NCBI RefSeq assembly: GCF_029962835.1
Contig: NC_080590.1
Location: 67,176,501 to 67,240,500 of the forward strand
Length of the DNA stretch: 64,000 bases
Direction of reading: 5' to 3'
From: Magnolia sinica
Lineage: Eukaryota > Streptophyta > Magnoliopsida > Magnoliales > Magnoliaceae
Within the stretch, counting starts at the first letter, position 1. Every line of letters begins with the position of its first letter. Position numbers and translations under genes: made by a program. The notes under the pieces are model-generated. The model had not been told where the DNA came from. It did no database searches and saw only the letters and a list, made by a program, of their open reading frames with translations. This document shows, one piece after another, positions 35,088 to 47,189 of this stretch.

Positions 35088-36801
35088 TGAAAAGGGTGAG
35101 CTCTCAGTCCTAGAGAGGAGGGGGGGGGGGAGTGAATATGACTATGCCAATTTAAAAATTAAAGAACTGAAAGATTAAATAAATCAGAACTAATCAGAGA
35201 TCTCAACTGTAATAGTATTGAGAAATTGATTCAAACCTTGTTGAAAGAACAATCTTACACCAAAAACAAATGTTTTAGGTAAGACAACCTAATTTCTTGA
35301 ACGTAGTAAGGATCAAGATCGCAAACTAAAACAAGAGGCAAAGGAAGAAAGCTATCTATTACAAGCATTCACCACATGTACATGAAAAGATTACAATCAT
35401 TCAATACATATACATCACATACATCATTCACCACAAAACACCAGGAGTTATAGTGGTTCAGTATGTACACCAAGTGTTCTCAAACAACCACACCTACTCC
35501 ACTCCCAATAATCACAACCCACGTGATATTGGCGTTCACTAATAATCAAGGTTTTCTCAGGTTCACCTTAAAACCTATACAGTTGTGTTTTCAAATGGGC
35601 TATCACAATCAAAACCCCGTGCTGAGATTTTCTGGCTATCTCAGTCAAAACCAATGCAGAGATTTTCTGGATATCTCAAGAAACCAAAAATAGAATAAAT
35701 AATACTTATCTTCTTCTGAAGACGCTCTTTGATGTAGCCTGGAGAACCGCTTCACTTGATGTAGAAATGTTCAATGTCCAATAACACAAACAAGGGTTCT
35801 AGGTTCTAAATAGATTTTAAATTAATTCAAACCTTGGGCTACTTGTTTGAATTCCTTAGATCTCACAAAGAAGAGTATGAACTCCCTTTAAAACATAAGA
35901 TTCATAAAAGAGAGATTAAGGAATTACAAAAACAAAATACTATTAAAAGATCTAAAATTACCGTGCTATAGCTTGAAGATGATAGGGACTTTTCTCTCTC
36001 AAAGTTGAAGACTTTTTGTGGCTTTAATGAATAAATTAAAATGAGAAAAGACCTCTATTTATAGGCTAAAAATCGGTTGCTTTGACTGGTTTAAGGTCTC
36101 ATTTGATTAATATAAGAATCAACCAAATTTCAAATTTTAGACGCGATCGGATAAAACTGTCCTTCAACTGGTTGAAGGGCCTGCTCGACTGGTCGAGCAT
36201 TGCCTTTAACTGGTCGAGGGAGCACAAAATCAGTTATTGGGCTTCAATTCGAGCTCCCTTCGACTGGTCAAGGGTGTGCCTACGACTGGTCGAGCACTAT
36301 GCTCGACTGGTCAAGGAACTACCAGAAAAGTTCATTTTTGAGTTTGAATCTTGGACTAGTCGAAGTATTTCTTGGACTGGTCAAACCAGAGCCTGCACTA
36401 GTTGAACTTATGCTTGAACTAGTCAACCCAAAGCTTAACCAAAGTATAAAAACCCGTGTATGTTTAACATATGAAAAAATCTAAGTCTAGGGTCTTTCTA
36501 GGGTCAATTATACCTGAAATTATTGGACATTGAAGTATATACCTTGAAATTTCTACTTAAATCTTCAGTAGTGTTCAGTGGATCTTCTACTTGAAATAAA
36601 CTTGTAGTTGTAGCTTGATCTTGAACTTGAAGTGAAGTAAAACTCAAACTTGAAGTAACCATCTTCATGTCTTGCACTTTCTAACTTCATGTGTTGATCT
36701 TGAAAGTGAACTTTCCGTCACATGAGTGAGTCATACTATAAGCTATTTTGTCCCATCGAAATTTGACAAATAAGGGTACTTTATACATCACAACACTTAC
36801 A
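35088..36801 (-). mobile_element. Solo LTR of the SIRE-like copia lineage, inverted
   Basis: The plus strand starts TGAAAAGGG and ends CAACACTTACA, 1714 bp, with a perfect TSD CTAGG at 35083-35087 and 36802-36806. It has the lineage signature 'gtgaatatgactatgcc' at its start. It bears a cluster of CTCGACTGGTCGAG-like palindromes at 36085-36425. It inserted into the 3' LTR of a related element. Confidence 0.9.
36085..36425. repeat. Cluster of CTCGACTGGTCGAG-like self-complementary motifs
   Basis: At least ten variants, e.g. GCTCGACTGGTCGAGCA, ACGACTGGTCGAGCA, GGACTAGTCGAAG and TGAACTAGTCAAC, spaced 20-45 bp. The arms (CTCGACTRG / CYAGTCGAG) are kept while flanking words vary. Confidence 0.8.
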
Positions 36802-38079
36802 CTAGGTGCTTTCAAAACTATTTTATCATGGGTTTTTACATATGTTTTTACCTGGAATTCAGCCAGCTTAAGCTTCCTCGACCAGCCCAACTTCAAGCCC
36901 GAAGCAAATAACAACTTTTGTTGGAAATTTGGTTAGCCCAAGCTTGAAATTCGGCCAGCCTGAGAAAGTTTAGGTGAAATTACATCTTTTGAAATTCGCG
37001 AGAATTCAGCCAACCGAAGGGTAAATTCAACCAGCCGAATTGTGATGTTCGACCAACCAAATTTTGGATAATTCTTATCCCGCGCAATCCGAAATCCATT
37101 GAACTCGAGGTAATCGAAGCCTATCTCGGGCTAGCCGAAGTTCTAACTTCTTTGCCTATAAATTGAGTCTTTCTTGTATTTTGAATTTCACAATATTATT
37201 ATCATAACTTTTCTGCAAGAGAGAAAGAGGCTCAAGTCCTCAGCAAGCTATTTGTTGGTATTTATAATTTATTTTAATAGTTTATTCAATTCTCTTTATT
37301 CTCAGATCTTTTAACTCTTAATTTAAGAGAGTAAACCATACTCCTCTTTGAGATCTAAGATAATTAAATTAAGTAGCATTTGGGTTTTTCATAATTAAAA
37401 TCTATAGAACCCTAGACTCTTTCTAACTGATTCAAAACTATACCATCTACGTTCAAGAAAGAGGTCCTTCTGCTACGACCTTCTGTTACATCTTCTACAT
37501 TTGAAGATAAGTATACATTCTAAAACTCTGTTTAGGTTTTTCTTAGATATCCTGTTAAAATCTCAATTGAGGTTTTATCTGAGATATCCTGTGAAAATCT
37601 CAGTTTGAGTTTTTATTGTGATAGCCCATGAAAATCACAAGGTACTATATCAAGTTATTAAGGTGACCCTTTGAAAACCTTTTTATAGTGAAAACCAAAA
37701 TTATGGGGGAAGTAATTTTGGGAGTGGAGTAGGTGTGACTGTTTTTAAGGACCGAACCACTATAACTCCTTATGCTATGTAGTGAATCTTTTATTAATAT
37801 TTTTGGTGATTGAATGTATTTTATTATTTTAATTCAGTAGTGAATGTTGTAATCCTTTTTATATACTCTTGCCAGTTTGAATTTTTGATTTTAAAGACAT
37901 TCGTGAAATAAGGTTGTCCTACGTAATATTTTAGGTGAAGGCTGTCTTACGAATTATTTGAAATCAAGGTTTCAATACTCAAGCAATTGAGATCTTTATA
38001 ATATTTACATATTCCGCATTTATTTCGATTATTTGGCATTATCCTATTCACCCCCCTCTAGGACATCGCTAACTCTCCA

Positions 38080-38670
38080 TTTGAAGTAGTATGTCTAACA
38101 TTGAAGACATGCTCATGATAACATGTCTAACTATAACAACATGCTTAATTGATAACATACTCACATATGATAACATGATTAGTTGATAACATGCCTCTAG
38201 TTGTTTTGGATGTCTTTATGGGAGTACCATGATAAGCCATGTTGTACGCCTGACATGTTGTAGACTCACGGGTTGTGGTTTGCTCATACATATAATTTAC
38301 ACCTTTTTCAGGATGCGTTTAGTGGTAGGGTGCGTACAAGAGCTGCTGGAGCTTGCTACTATTTCCTTCATTGAGATGATCGTACTTCTGTATATATAAT
38401 ATAAATTAATGTATATGGTTATTTTGGATGACCATCCTTGGAAGGATGGATCCGTCTCTTGGATGTATGCATTAATACCATGTATATGATGTGTAACTGC
38501 CTAATCAAATTAATCGTTCAAAAAATATTCCCTTCGTCATGAGTCGAGTTTGGTGTTTGGGAAGTTCACTAACCGTCCATCAAGTCCGGTAAGTGGCGAG
38601 TAAGTTGTTGTGACCTGAGTTCGGAACTTGGGAAGTAGTAGTGCCCGGGTTCCAAAGTTGGGGCGTGACA
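38080..38670 (+). repeat. 3' part of a gypsy-like LTR
   Basis: Ends 'ttccaaagttggggcgtgaca' at 38670, the terminus type of the LTRs at 2157 and 33898. Its 5' part is not in the window. The simplest reading is that the base-layer copia element inserted into this LTR. The first 150 bp repeat 'gataacatg(c/a)' several times. Confidence 0.55.
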
Positions 38671-39251
38671 GTGTACGATAAACCTACTCCATCAATTGTG
38701 GCTGGGTTGGTTGAGTGCCCAAGTGTGTGCAATAGACCGTTTATTTTGTTGATCATGGGTGGTTGGGTGAGTGCCCAAGTGTGTATAAGAGTCCAAGTTT
38801 GTAGGCTAGCATAAATTTATTTAACAGTGTAGGCTCGACTAAATGAACTACCCTTAGATGTTCTACTGCTAACCGTACCAAGAAAGTTGATGTATACTTG
38901 CATACTCTGCATTACTTGTATTTTCTAAATAATTGATTTGATGATATTTTGAATTTAAATCCTTGATTTCTTGATATATAGTGAAAATCTATTTACGCAA
39001 TTTTATAATTTTGATTACATGTGTTGAATTATATGAGGTTATCTCACCGGCTTTTATAGTTGACCCTTTATCGTAGGAAAAAATAGTTTCAAGTGATGAC
39101 ATTGAGAAGAATTTCCTATAAGAGAGGGATATTGAAAGACTTCATTGTAGTTTTATTCCTTTGAATTATTAAATCATTGATGTAATAAAGGTCCATTAGA
39201 TTAAATGATTAAATTAGATTAAATGATTAAAGACTTGATTAGTTGATTTAT
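38671..39251 (+). repeat. AT-rich LTR-like remnant, left of the CACTA element
   Basis: No coding sequence. Contains 'gagtgcccaagtgtgt' twice (38715 and 38770) and three 'agattaaatgatt' copies near 39200-39240. It probably continues at 47834-48082, which ends GGGGTGTTACA like a gypsy LTR. This reconstruction is inference. Confidence 0.4.
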
Positions 39252-39409
39252 CACTACAAAAAAACATCTGTATTAGGGGCGTTTTTATCACAGGCGGCCA
39301 CAACAAACCGCCATTGTAGATGTAAATCAGGGGCGTTTTTGTGTGGCCGCCCGTGTAAAATGAAGCCACCGCTGCCCATTTTAAAATGAATAAAAAAAAA
39401 CCTAAAATC

Positions 39410-39526
39410 AAATTTTTACCCCAAATCGCGCCTCTTCTCTCCCAAAAACCCTTCCCTCCTCTTCACTCCCGCTTCTTCTCTCTCAAAACCCTTCTCCCCT
39501 CTTCTCTCCTCCCTTCAATAACTGAC

Positions 39527-39566
<40 letters not shown>

Positions 39567-39640
39567 CCCCCCCCCCCCCCGCTGCAACCTAGATCCGGCG
39601 ATACAAAGCTGCACCATTAATCATCTTCTCCAACAAAGGT
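39410..39640 (+). promoter_or_regulatory. CT-rich leader (5' UTR-like) with (CT)n and poly-C
   Basis: A pyrimidine-rich stretch, (CT)n at 39532-39564 followed by a C run to 39580. Then 'gctgcaacctagatcc' and a candidate splice donor AACAAAG|GTACGC at about 39638. This looks like the 5' UTR and first donor of a plant gene picked up by the element. Confidence 0.5.
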
Positions 39641-40241
39641 ACGCATCACCCATCAGCACTAAACCCAACAAGGGTTTGATGGCAGATTTGGTGGAGTTAA
39701 TGTTCGTTTGTTCATGTTTTGTTGATTTTGAGGGTTTTGATGACTGATTTGGAGGGTTTGATGTTCATTTGTTCATGTTTTCTTGATTTTCAGGGTTTTA
39801 ATGGCCGATTTGCAGGTTTTGGTGTTTACTTCTTTAACTTTTTTGGATTTCTTGATTTTTTGGACCAATTTGGACGTTTTGATGTTCTTCTTCTTCTTCT
39901 TCTTTTTTTTTCTGGGGTTAATGGTCGTGATACCCTGTGGTGGTGGGGTCGCTTTTGTATTCATGAACTGCTGTCTAGTTTTCTTGCATTTGGCTGTGTT
40001 GGGCACACATGAATGTATGAATGCTTTCGGCTTTTGAAAAAATCTCTTGTTGGGGAGAGACTTTAGTAAGTTCGGTTCATCTGGAAATGGCTCGTTTTAG
40101 TTTATTTGGGAATATGATACTTTTCATTTCATAGGAATTTTGTTTTGCGGCATTGTCTTTTTCTTATGATGCATTTCATAGGTTCTTTCAATCTCCTTTT
40201 TTATTCCTGCATTATTCATTAGCTCTAACTCTGTTTCTCAG

Positions 40242-40329
40242 GTTCTCTTGAACCTCATGGATCACTTATTTCAAGCAGCATTGTTGGGATAACTCAGGGA
40301 TGGCCTGCTGCACGAATGGCATTGAATAT
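40242..40329 (+). pseudogene. Exon-like fragment, gene not recognised
   Basis: Acceptor CTGTTTCTCAG precedes an open stretch reading SLEPHGSLISSSIVGI and TQGWPAARMALNM; a donor GTTAAG is possible at 40330. Spacing and splice signals fit a plant exon. I do not recognise the protein. Confidence 0.4.
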
Positions 40330-41084
40330 GTTAAGGGCCAATATGCATTTGCTTTTACTACCTGCTGGCCTTTTCAATGGTTGGCAATTGTTTTACATAG
40401 CCACTAACCCTATGCTGATATAGCTATAGCTTAAAAATCTTATCTTATGTAGTGTGTCTAGAGATGGGCATTGGATTTTTTCAAGAACTCGCAACAACAA
40501 AATTTGCATTGTTGGGAGACTTAAAAAAGATGTTTTATTTGTAGCTCATCAGATGATCTTGATATGTGATTAAGCAGAGATGTTTTGATTATGAGGAATC
40601 TCTCTATTCAGCTGTTAGTGATACCCTGGAGAAGTATACTTTATTTATTTCTTGTTTTACTTGCTGGTTTGTCATAATGAATATAGTAGATACCATTTAA
40701 TTAGTTGGGCTTCTTTTGTTTTCTGTTTGGATGAGTTTGTAAATTCCAAAGGAAATAGTTTTTATGTTTATGCAATTAAGAAATAGACAACTATTGGGAC
40801 ACCAGGACAAGGAAGTAATGCTGCATATGATGTGTTTGCTTGATTGCCTGTGTGAATTTAGTAGGTTTACTGAGTAATTTTTGCTTATCTATTTATGTGT
40901 CGCTTTCTTTATATTTGACATTTTTTTAGTTATTAATGTTTTTTTTTTTTTTTGGGTTTGTTGTGACTTTCGGTGGATTCTCTTTCGTGTGAGCATCTTA
41001 GAGTTGGAGAGTCTAGTCATGTTAGGTTCTTGTTTTTTTGAAGATTCTGGTAATGGGTTTTGGGTGATTTTGTGTATGCTGCAG

Positions 41085-41172
41085 GTTGTTGATGCTGTAA
41101 GATGCTTATTGTCAAGACCAGGTGGAAATGGTAATCGAGAAGATCCTTCATCAGGTCTACATGGTGGGAGGG
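41085..41172 (+). pseudogene. Exon-like fragment, gene not recognised
   Basis: Acceptor TGTATGCTGCAG, open stretch VVDAVRCLLSRPGGNGNRED then PSSGLHGGRG, donor GTATGC. 88 nt, the same length as the preceding block. Product unknown. Confidence 0.45.
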
Positions 41173-41458
41173 GTATGCTTGTAATTTGGTTTTGCTTCTC
41201 TCCTCTTTTTTCTTCATGTATTTTTTCCACTTTATTTCTAGGGATTTTGTGGTGTGCCTAGGTCAATATTTTGATTTGAATGCATCTCTTCAGCTGGGTG
41301 TTGTTGCTTGCTAGCGTGAGTACGTGATTATTATAATGAGGGCGTTTGAGAAAATTTCAAAACTATGAGCTTGATCCACTTGTTGCTTCAGTGGCATAGT
41401 GTACTTGTTATAGTGTGTTTGATGCATATTTCGTAAGAGGAAACTAATTGGAGTGTAG

Positions 41459-41532
41459 CACAGCCGTTTCCTTTTCTGGTGCATTGTGATCAAATTGCAC
41501 GTGGCAAGGTTTGGATCATTCAGCAGCTTGAG
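41459..41532 (+). pseudogene. Exon-like fragment, gene not recognised
   Basis: Acceptor GAGTGTAG, open stretch QPFPFLVHCDQIARGKVW then IIQQLE, donor GAG|GTAAAT. Could belong to the same source gene as the two blocks before it. Product unknown. Confidence 0.4.
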
Positions 41533-43569
41533 GTAAATACACATTGATTTGTTGTTGTTAGTCTATATCCTTTTATAGGATATTGTTATTGGCGCCAACA
41601 ATTGTCGGCTGGAATTAAGGTCCGTGTTTATTCCTTTAATAGTTGTGTCAGACCTGAGGTGTATGGACTCTTGCACTATGGTTATTCATTCTAAAGATTG
41701 GAGCTTGAAATAGTAAGATTTTTGGGATGCCCCATCCATTATGATGTGTAACTGATGAAAGGCCCAGATATTGTACACGCACTGCATATATACATGTCAA
41801 GTGTTTGATAACTTCCTTGGATTAAAAATCCATATTTAGAGTTGTTGTTTTATGGAATATAGAACTATCTCTTCAGTAATACAGTTCAATCTAGGCAGTC
41901 CATTAGCTCCAGTAAAGGCTTCATGGGCTACCATGTAAAGATCATACTGATGGGATGAATCTAACCATCTGATCAATGGCATATCAAAACCATCTATGAA
42001 AAAATATGTCCAATTGAAAATTTGAGCTTTCTATTTGGTAGAGCCAATATCTGGCATCGCCGATATTATCAATAACGTCAGTCAAAATTTGAGCTTTCTA
42101 TTTGGTAGATTTCGCCTGTTAAAGCTAGATCATTGACTTTTGTTTCTTTTTCAATCGTTCGTTGATGGCCACCAATTGGATTTTTAGGAACAACGGGTCT
42201 TTGTATTCTTGGGCAATGCCCATCTGATGAGGACATCGTGCACACGCACGCCCACACACCACCACCCCTACGCACGTACGTACGCAGAAGGAGGACCCCA
42301 CCATCGATCTGGCTCAATGACGACGTCCAAGGAGGGCCTCCTAGCTAGAAGACAAGTTTTGGTTCAGAAAAGTGGCCCGATAGTCAAGAAAAGCCCACCA
42401 TGGGATCTCATGATCGTGGCCCACTCGTCGGATTGGTTTTATATTTTAAGTTTTGCTTATTTATTATTTAGAACATCGTGAACGCTTTAGATTTCCTTGT
42501 TTGGTTTTTATTTTAGTTTACTTCATCGCCAAGTAATAGGTGTCGCACATGGTGCGAGTTTTTGGGTATAGGGTTCTCCCTATAAATAGGCACCCTTTGT
42601 AGTTCTTTTCATTCATTGAAGTTAATAAAAAATTCCTGCTTTATTTTTCTGCTCTCTTCGTGAGTTGTGGAAGAATTCAAAAGTGGGTGCGAAGCCCTCC
42701 CTTTTCGAAGGGCTAACTACCGTGGTGCGAAGCCACATCGATCCTAATTCACCCCCATCTTCCATCATCTTTTTTTCCATCTTCCCCCACCATCCGTACT
42801 TTGAATTTGTCCTTTTGTTGCATCAGATTTCTTCATTGAAGCAGGTTTCCAGATTTTGGCCCGCAGGCGAGTTGAAACTTCGGCGGAGCACCACGCACAA
42901 ACTGTACATCGGATCGAGTTGAAATTTGGAGGTTTTGGAGTCCATCTCTGGCTGACCAGGGCCAAGGTGGCCTTTTTCTGAATAGTGGGCCCCACACACG
43001 TGCGGCCGGGATCACACGCACGTCCGTTTGGGCCATTGTTGTTGTCCACACGCGGGATCATCTTTTGGCTCAGGTTTTTATCCTCTTTTATCCTCTCATA
43101 GTCATTTTTTCATGAATCCTAACCCTATATTACATGATCCCTAATTGATTTGCCCATTTTTATCACCTTAGGGTTCCTTGAATTGAAATTAGGGAATCCC
43201 TTGGATTAGGGACTGATTTTTATGCATGAGTAGTTGATTTTATTTCCCTTTGACATTGTTTGGTTTATAATTTTATTGGTCCAGTCCTAGCCTGTGTCGG
43301 CTTGGACCCGCATAGATTCCCCTTTAATTGAATGTTTGGATTTTTATGTGGGATGTGGAATTTGTGTGATTGTTTCTGAATTGGTGTGATCTAAGCCTGC
43401 AATCTTGCATATCATATTTAATTTTCCATGTCCTGCATCACCATCCTTAGTAGGGCCCCACAATTTGGATGGTCTTGAATGATGCCCATGTGCACCATGC
43501 ATATGGGGGATGTGTGCATGCGTGCTCCACCTTCTTCTTCGTCTTCTTTTTTTTTTTGTATTGATTCAG
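41533..43569. other. Non-coding stretch of the CACTA element with a possible inserted promoter/LTR
   Basis: No exon recognised. A 26-bp direct repeat starting 'aaaatttgagctttc' occurs at 42017 and 42084. At 42581 TATAAATAGG follows 'gggttctccc' and precedes 'gttaataaaaaattcctgc' and a GTGCGAAGCC pair (42684 and 42725). The layout is reminiscent of an LTR or TRIM, but termini and TSD were not found. Confidence 0.3.
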
Positions 43570-43660
43570 GTAGGGGTTCCGTCACTTGTGTACTTTCTAA
43601 ATAAGGTTGATGTTGTTGATGATCCAGATCTATTGGAACTTGTAGAGATGGAACTCCGTG
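43570..43660 (+). pseudogene. Captured exon of organellar elongation factor Tu
   Basis: Acceptor TATTGATTCAG, then [17 protein letters not shown] and [12 protein letters not shown], donor GTATGT. This is the EF-Tu GTP-binding segment with the NKVD (NKxD) guanine-specificity motif and the helix after it, as in plant mitochondrial EF-Tu. Only this 91-nt exon is present and it is open. No neighbouring EF-Tu exon is seen in the following 2 kb, so it is an isolated, probably captured exon rather than a gene. Confidence 0.75.
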
Positions 43661-44049
43661 GTATGTGCTATGATCGTTGTCATTCATTAATTTATTTATT
43701 AATGTTTTAGTTGTGAGGCATCCTATTATGCTTGTTTGAGAGTTTGTCTGTTAAACAGCAGTTGCTACTTGTAATATATGATTTTGTTGATGGTTGTTGT
43801 CACATATTTGAAGGTCTGTTGTATTGTATTTATATGTGGTGTCCTCAGGTCTTACATGAACTACTTGATGACTTCAATTGGACATGCTAAATTTGGATGA
43901 TTAATGATTAATGATTAATATACTATCCTATCAACCATTTCTCAAAGCACTTGCATCCATCAGTAGCTATCTATCATCCTTAGCTTTTGAGCCCTTCCAG
44001 TGGGATCGCAATTGGTTTTGTTTCACAATAAACCAAACTTTACAACTAA

Positions 44050-44760
44050 GCTAACAATGAGCTTCTTTCAAAGGATCAAAATTGATAGCACTCTTACCTA
44101 AAAAGTATTGAAGGTCTTTAAAGTCCTTTATCTTAAAATTTTGAGAGAGATTTTTCAAAATTTTCACATATCCTACAACACCACTTGTGATGATCAAATT
44201 ATCTATGTCAACAACACAAAGTTTCATTTATATATTTCTTCACAAAAGTGCATGTATTAGTAAAAGGAAAAATAAAATCACTTGAAGAAAGTATTCTCTA
44301 ACCTTTGTAACCAAGCTTCAGATGCTTATTTTAGATTATGGAGTGCCTTTTTTTGTTTGCATGCATGCCTCAGCTTCATATGATCATAAAATTCCATAGG
44401 TTGATCAATATATATTGCTTCATCAATTTACCATTTAAGATTTATTTTTTTTCCACACCCATCTATATATTGAAGTATCCAATAATCTGCTGCCACCAAA
44501 GCCATAATAATGTATACACTTAAGATTTTAGTTATGTGATTAAACTTTTTTATCATAATTTTCTCTATAGCTTTAAGATTTAACTATCAAATGTATCTTG
44601 TAAAGCTCCACTTCAACTGTAACATTTTACTTTAACTTGTATATCCACTTGTAATTAATAACTTTCTTTTCTTTTAGTAAGTTAGCTAAGTTCAATGTTA
44701 TTTTTTAGTGCAATCATCTTTTCATCTATGACTTATTGCTAATTCCCTCCACCTGATTAC
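44050..44760 (-). pseudogene. Ty1/copia reverse transcriptase fragment
   Basis: On the minus strand, pieces of the RT domain appear in order: IDEKMIALKNN (about 44700), IDEAIYIDQPMEFYD (44370-44440), ASEAWLQRLENTFFK, VVDIDNLIITSG (the YVDD box decayed to VDIDN, about 44190) and DFKDLQYFLG. There are many stops and frame changes. It is an old fragment without LTRs, nested in the CACTA element. Confidence 0.75.
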
Positions 44761-44767
44761 ATAACTC

Positions 44768-44798
44768 ACTACGAGAAAACGTGTTTTTGCTGACGGAA
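44768..44798 (+). other. Second CACTA-type terminus
   Basis: CACTACGAGAAAACGTG is a classic CACTA end. It lies directly after the copia RT fragment. No matching partner end was located. Could be a nested element or an alternative left boundary. Confidence 0.45.
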
Positions 44799-45654
44799 TT
44801 ATGCTGTTGTTGAGAAAGGGAACTTTATTTTTCTCTTGAGAGTGATTTTCAAGATGTTTGCCTAGTCTTGTTTGATGCCTTTCTCATCTTTTTAACCATC
44901 ATCTTACAATCCCACCTAACATTTAAATTGCATGGGCTGAGATCTGGTTGATCATTGTGGTTGAACTATCACAGCATGCACCAAAGTGCATTTGGATTTA
45001 GATGAGAACTCGGGAATGAAATTAATTACCGGGACTTTTTTCCTTTATTTGACATAGCTGAAGTTAACAAGGAATGAAAGTGTGGCATTTCCAATATGTA
45101 AACATACTTCTGTTGAGTGACTGATGACTTGTATGCCATTGATGGTCTGTAGGAAACACTAGATCCTAGTCCATTGACTTTGACATACAATTTTTGTAAA
45201 GTGCCATTGACTTGAATGTTTTTAATATATGTTTTTATCATATTTGTTGTCAATGAAAGAGTTAGCACTCACACAAGCTACTAGCCTTACCCCTAGATAA
45301 CTAAAACCATAGCATGGGGTCTTTTTGTTCCATCATCAAGATAAAAGCTGTTGGAATTACTCCTAGTTGGTATAACAGAAATACTCTAGCCACCTGAAAG
45401 GCTACATGCCAACTTATCTTTGCTTTCTAGTTTTGTAACTGATCTAAATGCTTGTTGATACTTTTTGAATTGCCTCGCTTGTGATGGAGCTACTGGCCAT
45501 TCCTTGTCCCTTTCGTTATTTTCATTTTTCTTTCAAAACAAAATCTGTCCTCGTTCAAAATACAATTCACATTTGTACAGAGCTAATGCCAACCATTGTC
45601 ATCTTTTAGTGCCTTTCCTGAAATGCTGACATTTTCTTGTTTTTTGTTGCCCAG

Positions 45655-45951
45655 GTGGATTATATTTGATGGAAATTGATCGGGTTTTGAGGCCTGGTGC
45701 CACTGGGTTTTGTCTGGCCCACCCATTAATTGGAGAAACAACTACAAAGGTTGGCAGAGATAGACTAAAGACTTGGAACAAGAGCAAGCCAGCATAGAGG
45801 ATCTGGCAAGGCAGCTGTGCTGGAAGAAAATTGCACTTAGGGGCCTATTTGCAATGTGCCAAAAGCCAACGAATCATATTCATTGTATTCGGAAATCGAA
45901 GATTCTGGCATCTCCTCCCTTCTGCACAGCAACTGATCCCGATGCTGCTTG
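45655..45951 (+). pseudogene. Captured exon of a PMT-type (DUF248) methyltransferase, frameshifted
   Basis: Acceptor TTGTTGCCCAG and donor G|GTGAGT. In successive frames the exon reads GLYLMEIDRVLRPG, then WVLSGPPINWRNNYKGWQR, then DLEQEQASIEDLARQLCWKK and SPPFCTATDPDAAW. This is the SAM-methyltransferase segment of plant Golgi PMT/QUA2-like proteins, which act in pectin methylation. A one-base loss after LRPG shifts the frame and a TAG follows WQR. The exon cannot be translated through. No other PMT exon is nearby. Confidence 0.8.
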
Positions 45952-46341
45952 GTGAGTTCACTCTTTCAATTTTCACTGTTGATTTCTTCCTTCTCCTGTC
46001 ATTTCAAAATACAAAGGCACCCATTAGTGTTATAATATTGCCAACCCACCTCCATTATTTGAAATTCACCAAATTCTCTCGATGTGTTGAAAACTTTGTT
46101 GAATGCTCCTTATGTTGAAACTGAGTGAGACATTAGAAGTTTGAAGTAGCTCTAGATGAATTGAATTACAAGGTTCTAATGCATCAGGTTGTGTGAATCT
46201 TTTCTTTTCCTTCTCTTTCTTTTTCTCTCTTTTTCCCTATTTCTTTTTAGTTCTAGGCATCACACAAAGCTGGATACTCTAACTGGTTAGAAGTATACTG
46301 GATATTAGATGCATCATAAACCTATTGTTTTGAAAATGCAG

Positions 46342-46404
46342 GCTGAAATTGACAGGGAAGCAGGAGGAAACAAGGAATCATCAGTGAAGTTTAAGTCCAG
46401 CTAG
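46342..46404 (+). pseudogene. Possible terminal exon of the chimeric unit
   Basis: Acceptor GAAAATGCAG, then AEIDREAGGNKESSVKFKSS and a TAG stop. Short and hydrophilic, like a plant C-terminal exon. Source gene unknown. It is followed by about 780 bp of AT-rich, UTR-like sequence with nothing recognisable, up to the subterminal repeats. Confidence 0.35.
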
Positions 46405-47189
46405 TCCTTTAGCCATTGTCTACTTATAGAGACCTAGAAGCGTTAGCATAAGAACAGATACAAAGCAATAATTTATTTATTTGTACGGGGTTTTGACAAA
46501 TCTCTTGCTGTGGATCAGGTGAAGTTCTATAAATCCTTTACCTTTATGAGTGTATGCATGTGCTTGTAGTAGGTTTTGTACTTGGGAGTACTGCACTAGG
46601 GTGGTTAGACAACTTTATCTGAAGGAATGCTACTCTTGGACCTACATCCTTGGTCATTCACATGTGTAGAGTTGGCACACGTGCATGGTCCAAATTTCTT
46701 TTGTCCTTTTTGTCCTTTTTGTTTGTTGGTAATTTGTCTGTTATACTAAATCTTGCTAGTGACATTTTCTATCACTGACCAATGGGCTCACTTATACAAA
46801 CTGAAAATCGAAATAATACTTTGTAATCCTTCAGACAGAACAATGTATAATACATGTTGTACATCATGCATACTAATTGGTTCTTGGGGTGGTGCTGACA
46901 AAGGTCCTCTATATGGCATGAGTTCTGGTTCTTTGGGTGCATTTGAGAAGTCTCGCCTCGAGCGTCGCTGAAATCCGTTGATTTTTTTCCTTCTGCTTTT
47001 CCTTGTGTCTCAGTCTATAAATTTTTTGTCCATTATGTAACTTTTCATTCTCAGGCCTCCTATAAATGAGGCTAGTTGTAAATGATTTACAGGTTGTGTT
47101 TGAATGCTAATTTAAACCTGTAAAGGTCTTTTGATTTAGAAGATTCAGCCTAGCAGAATTTTTAATTGTTTCTATTATTTTTTCTTTTA

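Larger units (their letters stand above)
34848..38079 (+). repeat. 3' LTR of the base-layer copia element, split by a solo LTR
   Basis: The LTR proper is 34848-35087 plus 36807-38079, about 1.5 kb. It starts TGTAAGTGCTATG and ends CTAACTCTCCA, with the diagnostic 'attcacccccctctaggaca' at 38048-38067, as in the other copia LTRs of this lineage. TSD cannot be checked because the 5' end is off-window. Motifs of the GGCTAGCCGAA kind occur at 36865-37140. Confidence 0.8.

Noticed and set aside
36085..36425. Open frames across the CTCGACTGGTCGAG cluster (107 and 94 aa)
   Set aside because: Repetitive translation of an LTR motif array; not protein coding.
39719..40037. Hydrophobic frames of 77-97 aa after the CT-rich leader
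   Set aside because: T-rich intron-like sequence; no conserved residues and both strands open.
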